This document shows positions 33,738-37,935 of a stretch of 37,935 nucleotides of DNA, piece by piece. The notes under the pieces were generated by a model, which was not told the DNA's origin, ran no database searches, and saw only the letters and a program-made list of their open reading frames with translations. Every line of letters starts with the position of its first letter. Position 1 is the first letter of the stretch. Both the position numbers and the translations under genes were made by a program. This DNA comes from Pseudorhodobacter antarcticus (lineage in GTDB: Bacteria; Pseudomonadota; Alphaproteobacteria; Rhodobacterales; Rhodobacteraceae), in the NCBI GenBank assembly GCA_945860375.1, contig CAMAQR010000035.1, positions 1 to 37,935 of the forward strand, given 5' to 3'.

Positions 33738-33797
33738 CCCCGGTTGACGAAGCGACTGGGCACGGCTAAACGGCGTCATCAAACGGAGCTTTGGCGC

Positions 33798-33824
33798 TTG
33801 AGCCTGCGGAACCGGTTGTATAAA
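33798..33824 (+). promoter_or_regulatory. candidate promoter for tRNA-Leu
   Basis: TTGAGC (33798-33803) and TATAAA (33819-33824) lie 59 bp upstream of the tRNA, but their 15-bp spacing is short. Tentative. Confidence 0.35.
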
Positions 33825-33882
33825 GAGATGAAACTGCCCTGATCTGCGCTGTGCGGATCGCTACCAAGGGCGGCTGACCTGT

Positions 33883-33966
33883 GCGGGCGTGGCGGAATGG
33901 TAGACGCGACAGACTCAAAATCTGTTTTCGCAAGAAGTGCCGGTTCGAGTCCGGCCGCCCGTACCA
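33883..33966 (+). tRNA. tRNA-Leu (anticodon CAA)
   Basis: The 84-nt sequence folds as a cloverleaf. Acceptor arm GCGGGCG pairs with CGCCCGT, followed by A and an encoded CCA. The anticodon stem ACAGA/TCTGT encloses CTCAAAA, giving anticodon CAA for TTG codons. There is a long variable arm of class II type (TTCGCAAGAA), and the T-arm is GCCGG TTCGAGT CCGGC. Confidence 0.96.
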
Positions 33967-34764
33967 CCCTTCCAATGGCACAGCCGCAAGCGGCGATGAC
34001 CTGACCAGAACACTGCCACATTTGAATAAAATCTGTTCCGGCTGATTCGGCCTTTCGTAAGGTTAACAGTGCGATGTCTTTCATCTATGGCCCGAAAACC
34101 CCGCAATTGATCCAGAAGCGGCAACAACGTTTTTTGAATGTGTCGCAATCAAGGCAATTTTCCTCCGCAATGTTAATGCCACTCCACAGGTTGAGCGGGT
34201 TTCGATTCTGGAAACAATTGACCGGGGAGAGATGCCCATGCAGCCGCCATGGACTGCTTGTTCCGGTGCGGTTTTGTTGGATTTTCCTGTTTTCAGACAG
34301 TCGCTCTGATGGAAACGCTGCGCAATCTGAGGTATAGTCATCGTGTAGAAAAAGCGGTGGAAATGTGTTCAGCCTCGCCCGGATTGCCGCTTTGTTGACG
34401 TTTTTTACTTTCCGCTAAGCCTGCCAAAGAGTATTTAGGAATAGTCTTGCTAAGTAAGACATGTGGCCGTGGGGGCGGTTGTTCGGTGGTGTGCGCCGCA
34501 AGGCGCAAAAGTGTAAGGAAATGCTGCCAAAAACCGGGTCTGGCGATCCGGCACGTCACCCCTCAACAGTGGGTTTGACCGAGGAACGTTTGTTCCACGA
34601 GCGGTGTTTTTTTGCCTCACCTCAGACGACGGCCTTTATGGCGTGGGATTCGGGCCACCCGAAGCGCTGCGCCCATTCGAGGCCTGCCCAATTCCGGGTC
34701 GGCGCGGAAACGGGAATCGGATGGCTTCGGGCAACCGGAACCTTGCTGACATGAGGGATTTTAA
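33967..34764. other. 798-bp gene-free region between tRNA-Leu and the Hint-RTX gene
   Basis: No supported coding sequence is seen. It holds the palindrome at 34444-34460, a TTGACG hexamer at 34395-34400, a GGAAC/GTTCC hairpin at 34583-34596 followed by an unrelated T-run, and the ribosome site GAGGG before 34765. It is probably a long 5' regulatory region of the secreted protein gene. Short frames on both strands look accidental. Confidence 0.45.
34444..34460. promoter_or_regulatory. 17-bp near-perfect palindrome, candidate operator
   Basis: GTCTTGCTAAGTAAGAC has 7 of 8 symmetric pairs around a central A. It lies about 300 bp upstream of the Hint-RTX gene and just downstream of a TTGACG hexamer. 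Regulator unknown. Confidence 0.4.
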
Positions 34765-37398
34765 ATGCCGGTATTTACACTTCACACTTTCGACGATGCC
34801 GGAACGATCGCGATGGATTCGGCGATTGCGAATGGCAATCAGTACGGCCTTTATCTGAACGGTGCGGCAGCGTCGGGCGGGCAGGCGGGGCTGGATGGTT
34901 CCAATGACATCGTCAAGATTGTGGCCGACCCGACTTTCCAGATGGATCGCGGCACGCTGAACATTCAGTTTTCGCTGTCCGACGCGCCATTGACCGCGAC
35001 CCAGACCGTGCTGTCTCGCGACAGTTCAGGTCCCACTGATGGCGGCTATCACATTGATATCCTTGCTAACGGGTCGGTGGTTGTCAGCCATGAAACGCCG
35101 GCCGGCACCCAGACCTTCGGAACCGCTCCGGGGTTTGCCACTCCGGGAGACACGGTGAATCTGACCTATTCCTGGGATCAGGGCGGGGCGGGCGGCAGCC
35201 TGCAGATCGACAACCTGACCAGCGGCGACGCTTTTGATCAGCTGGTGCCCAACACCCTGACCATGGATCAGGGTGCCATCAGCCAGCCTTGGATCATCGG
35301 CGCGGGTCAATCCGCTTCGGACCCGGCTGTCTTGAACAACATCAACCAGCATTTTGGCGGCAAGGTCGACGTGTTTTCGTTGTCAGACACCGTGGACAAC
35401 GCGCCCGATAACGCCACGCCTGACGCGCAACCTGACACCGCCACCACGGGCGAAGGCATGATGGTCGGCATTCCGGTGCTGGCCAATGACACCGATCCGA
35501 ATGGCGATCCGCTGACCGTCACCGCTGGCTCTGCGACAAACGGAACTGTGGCCCTGAACCTCGATGGCACCATCAGCTACACGCCGAATGCTGGCTTCAC
35601 CGGCACGGATGTTGTCACCTACACCATCGCCGATCCGTCGGGGAACACCGACACTTCGTTTGTGACCGTGACGGTGGTGCCAGATGGCGGAGCCCCGGAT
35701 GGCATCGTGCGCGGCACCGAAGGTAACGACCTGATCGACGCGGCCTATATTGACCCGTTTGACACCGACCGTGTGGATGCCAATGACGCGTTCCTGCCGG
35801 GCGACGCCCCAAACGATGACCGTATTCTGGCGGGCGCGGGCAACGACACGGTCAACGCAGGCACCGGCGACGACTCGGTTGAAGGTGGCTCTGGCGATGA
35901 CATTCTTGTCGGTCGCGGCGGCGATGACACGTTGATCGGGGATGCGGGCGACGACACGCTGTATGGGCAAAACGGCAATGACGTGCTGTACGGCGGCGAC
36001 GGCGATGATGATGTGCGCGGCGGCATCGGCAATGATCTCATCGACACTTCGGGCGGCGGCACTCTGCCATTGCCGGATCAGGGCTACCCCGGCCTGTATC
36101 CCGCCGACACCGATCCGAACAATGACCGCGATACGGTTCAGGGCGGAGCGGGCGATGACACCATCCGCACTGGCGACGACGCCGACGTGATCTCCGGCGG
36201 CTATGGCAATGACAGCATCGATGGCGGCTTTGACAATGACACCATCTGGGGCAATCAGGGCAACGACACCATCATCGGTGGCGAAGGCGCGGATGTCATC
36301 GACGGCGGCTGGGATGAGGATCTGATCTATGGCGGATACGGCCCCGGCGTGCCGGATGCGGTCAACATCCGCGACGATCTGGGCGATTTGCGCCCTGGCA
36401 ACGGCAACGACTCTATCCGTGGTGGTCTTGGCAATGACACCATCTATGGCATGGACGACAACGACACCATAGACGGCGGTCAGGGCAACGACTTCCTCGA
36501 CGGCGGCATCGACGAGGATGTCATCACCGGCAACACCGGCAATGACACCATCATCGGCGGGCAGGGCGCGGACATGCTTTCGGGCGGCAATGACCGCGAC
36601 ACCTTCCTGATCGGCACCCCGACCGATGGTCTGGGCGATGTGATCGACGGCAATGAGGGTGGCGACGACTTTGACACGCTCGATCTGCGCGGAGCCGGTC
36701 CGCACCGCATCAATTACGCGGCGGACAATCCCGAAAACGGTGTGGTCAACTTTCTGGACGGGACCGGCAGTGTCACCGGCACCCTGACCTTCACCAACAT
36801 CGAGAACATTATTCCTTGCTTCACTCCCGGAACGCTGATCGCGACGCCAAAGGGGGAGGCTCTGGTCGAAGACCTGAAGGCCGGTGATCGCATCATCACC
36901 CGCGACAACGGCATTCAGGAAATCCGCTGGACCGGCGTCAAAAAAATGGGCTACCGCGACCTGTTCAACAACCCGCACCTCAAACCGGTGTTGATCCAGC
37001 AGGGCAGCCTTGGCAATGGCTTGCCAGAGCGCGACATGCTGGTGTCGCCAAATCACCGCCTGTTGGTCGCCAATGACCGCACCGCGCTGTATTTTGATGA
37101 GCACGAAGTGTTGGTGGCGGCCAAGCATCTGGTTTCGGCCAAGGGGGTCAACACGGTTGACAGCGTCGGTACCACCTACATCCACTTCATGTTTGACCGT
37201 CACGAGGTTGTGCTGTCGAACGGGGCCTGGACCGAAAGCTTCCAACCCGGCGATTACACTCTGAAGGGCATGGGCAACGCGCAACGCAACGAGATATTCG
37301 AGTTGTTCCCCGATTTGAAAACGGATGTCGGTCTGGAAGGCTACCAAGCCGCCCGCCGCACGCTCAAGCGTCACGAGGCCATGTTGTTGGTCAAATAA
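34765..37398 (+). CDS. secreted multidomain protein: LamG-like, Ig/cadherin-like, RTX repeats and C-terminal Hint domain
   Basis: The 877-residue product starts after a GAGGG site (MPVFTLHTFDDAGTIAMDSA). Residues 1-205 resemble a concanavalin/LamG fold. Residues 215-310 form a cadherin-like VCBS/Ig domain (VGIPVLANDTDPNGDPLTVT, GFTGTDVVTYTIADPSGNTD). Residues 315-640 hold about 20 calcium-binding nonapeptide repeats of GGxGNDxI type. A Hint_2 domain begins with Cys685 in CFTPGTLIATPKGEALVEDL and continues to SPNHRLLVAND and a long C-terminal tail. There is no N-terminal signal; RTX proteins use type I secretion, whose genes are not in view. The Hint domain suggests self-cleavage, with Cys1 and block-B His present. 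A strong terminator follows. Confidence 0.9.
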   Translation: MPVFTLHTFDDAGTIAMDSAIANGNQYGLYLNGAAASGGQAGLDGSNDIVKIVADPTFQMDRGTLNIQFSLSDAPLTATQTVLSRDSSGPTDGGYHIDILANGSVVVSHETPAGTQTFGTAPGFATPGDTVNLTYSWDQGGAGGSLQIDNLTSGDAFDQLVPNTLTMDQGAISQPWIIGAGQSASDPAVLNNINQHFGGKVDVFSLSDTVDNAPDNATPDAQPDTATTGEGMMVGIPVLANDTDPNGDPLTVTAGSATNGTVALNLDGTISYTPNAGFTGTDVVTYTIADPSGNTDTSFVTVTVVPDGGAPDGIVRGTEGNDLIDAAYIDPFDTDRVDANDAFLPGDAPNDDRILAGAGNDTVNAGTGDDSVEGGSGDDILVGRGGDDTLIGDAGDDTLYGQNGNDVLYGGDGDDDVRGGIGNDLIDTSGGGTLPLPDQGYPGLYPADTDPNNDRDTVQGGAGDDTIRTGDDADVISGGYGNDSIDGGFDNDTIWGNQGNDTIIGGEGADVIDGGWDEDLIYGGYGPGVPDAVNIRDDLGDLRPGNGNDSIRGGLGNDTIYGMDDNDTIDGGQGNDFLDGGIDEDVITGNTGNDTIIGGQGADMLSGGNDRDTFLIGTPTDGLGDVIDGNEGGDDFDTLDLRGAGPHRINYAADNPENGVVNFLDGTGSVTGTLTFTNIENIIPCFTPGTLIATPKGEALVEDLKAGDRIITRDNGIQEIRWTGVKKMGYRDLFNNPHLKPVLIQQGSLGNGLPERDMLVSPNHRLLVANDRTALYFDEHEVLVAAKHLVSAKGVNTVDSVGTTYIHFMFDRHEVVLSNGAWTESFQPGDYTLKGMGNAQRNEIFELFPDLKTDVGLEGYQAARRTLKRHEAMLLVK

Positions 37399-37445
37399 TT
37401 CACGGTCATGCAGATCAGACAGCGGGATTTCCGCGGTCTGGACAG

Positions 37446-37474
37446 AAAAGGGGCCCTGCAAGGGGCCCCTTTTT
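37446..37474 (+). terminator. terminator after the Hint-RTX gene
   Basis: AAAAGGGGCCC (37446-37456) pairs with GGGCCCCTTTT (37463-37473), continuing into a T-run. It is a strong Rho-independent terminator 48 bp after the stop codon. Confidence 0.9.
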
Positions 37475-37706
37475 CTTTGGCAATTGTGGCAAAGCTGCGC
37501 CGGATTGAAGGTGAGCGCAGCAGAGGCGCGTGATCCGAAATCTGCGGCACGCTCAGGTGGATCGTGAGCGGACAGGATGAAATCCTGCAAGTTATCAGGG
37601 GTCAACGCCAAAGCAAGGAAACAATCACAGGCTGAACCGGACCTGTGTCTTTGGCAGATATGCCACAATCTTGCCGCTAAAACGCACCCTTCACGTCCAA
37701 GAGCGC

Positions 37707-37727
37707 CCCGGTTTCACCGGGTTTTTT
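37707..37727 (+). terminator. orphan terminator, possible end of a small RNA
   Basis: CCCGG (37707-37711), TTTCA loop, CCGGG (37717-37721) and TTTTTT (37722-37727) form a typical terminator that follows no gene. The upstream 230 bp, after the previous terminator, includes a CAGGAT/ATCCTG hairpin at 37573-37587. Confidence 0.7.
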
Positions 37728-37806
37728 CGGTATCCCTGAACACCAGTCGATCAATCCTTGTCGCAAAAACAGGGCTGATCTTGGAACCTGCGGATTTCGG
37801 AAACAC

Positions 37807-37935
37807 CGGACAGCGATTTCACTAAGTCGCGGACAGCCGTTTCAGTAAGTCCCGGACAGTTGTGCGACGTCTGGTCCTTGTGCTGCTGTCATTCGTCTGT
37901 GGTGATGATTTCGGGGTTTTTGGTCTGGGTCAATA
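37807..37935. mobile_element. probable end of an IS21-like insertion sequence, cut by window edge
   Basis: Three tandem units of period 23 begin at 37807, 37830 and 37853. Each starts CGGACAG; the first two read CGGACAGCGATTTCACTAAG and CGGACAGCCGTTTCAGTAAG over most of their length. Multiple internal repeats at the ends are characteristic of the IS21 family. Minus-strand codons from the edge to a TGA at 37889 (ending NPEIITTDE) could be the last residues of an IS protein. Confidence 0.55.

Noticed and set aside
34583..34596. GGAAC/GTTCC inverted repeat as an SOS (LexA) box
   Set aside because: GAAC-N4-GTTC is the Bacillus form; alphaproteobacterial LexA sites are direct repeats of GTTC with 7-base spacing, and the downstream gene is not a repair gene.
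35383..37668. 761-residue open frame antisense to the Hint-RTX gene
   Set aside because: The repetitive valine- and isoleucine-rich product is the complement of the Gly-Asp repeats.

Overview
The window looks like chromosome from a member of the Rhodobacterales (alphaproteobacteria, Rhodobacter/Paracoccus/Pseudorhodobacter-like). Evidence: high GC coding bias, Entner-Doudoroff genes edd and eda, a TRAP transporter, a one-cysteine DksA of the type known from Rhodobacter sphaeroides, several small proteins I associate with this family, and a dispersed intergenic element that I recall as typical of Rhodobacteraceae. Species cannot be fixed from sequence alone.

Layout. 1-2.2 kb: truncated TRAP permease pair (minus). 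2.4-4.3 kb: VOC protein, Bpt aminoacyl transferase and a DUF2852 protein (minus). 4.5-7.6 kb: glnE and a small conserved gene (plus). 7.7-10.9 kb: a nonsense-broken PhnB-like VOC gene, then eda and edd (minus); two inverted copies of the dispersed element separate edd from eda, and a perfect 16-bp palindrome lies just upstream of edd. 11.2-13.8 kb: a lipoprotein, an RlmI-like methyltransferase and a PIN-domain protein (plus); an 87-nt stem structure exactly fills the gap between the last two. 13.8-19.9 kb: a minus-strand envelope-flavoured group (M48 protease, DedA, small membrane proteins, VWA protein, DUF2927 lipoprotein, MoxR ATPase), interrupted by a 741-bp gene-free stretch. 20.0-25.0 kb: dksA, a FAD monooxygenase, xth, an unrecognised protein, erpA and a dGTPase-like gene.

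25.2-31.5 kb is a self-contained accessory locus: a GntR/FCD regulator divergent from a five-gene branched-chain-amino-acid-type ABC importer (binding protein, two permeases, two ATPases), closed by an Asp/Glu/hydantoin racemase-family gene. A strong terminator between the binding protein and the permeases should give excess binding protein. The natural reading is import of an amino-acid-like or hydantoin-like compound followed by racemisation; no hydrolase is present.

31.5-37.9 kb: a gap with a palindromic pair of the dispersed element, dsbB and yqaA (minus), the frameshifted remains of a YpfJ-type zinc metallopeptidase with the HExxH motif lost, tRNA-Leu(CAA), a 798-bp gene-free regulatory stretch, and an 877-residue secreted protein (LamG-like region, Ig/cadherin-like region, RTX repeats, C-terminal Hint domain). 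After its terminator come an orphan terminator that may end a small RNA and, at the right edge, three 23-bp tandem repeats that look like the end of an IS21-like insertion sequence.

Most genes are ordinary housekeeping or conserved accessory genes. The best candidates for something undescribed are the structured rlmI-PIN junction, the dispersed element family, the MoxR/VWA envelope cluster with an altered metal-site motif, and the Hint-RTX protein with its long upstream region.
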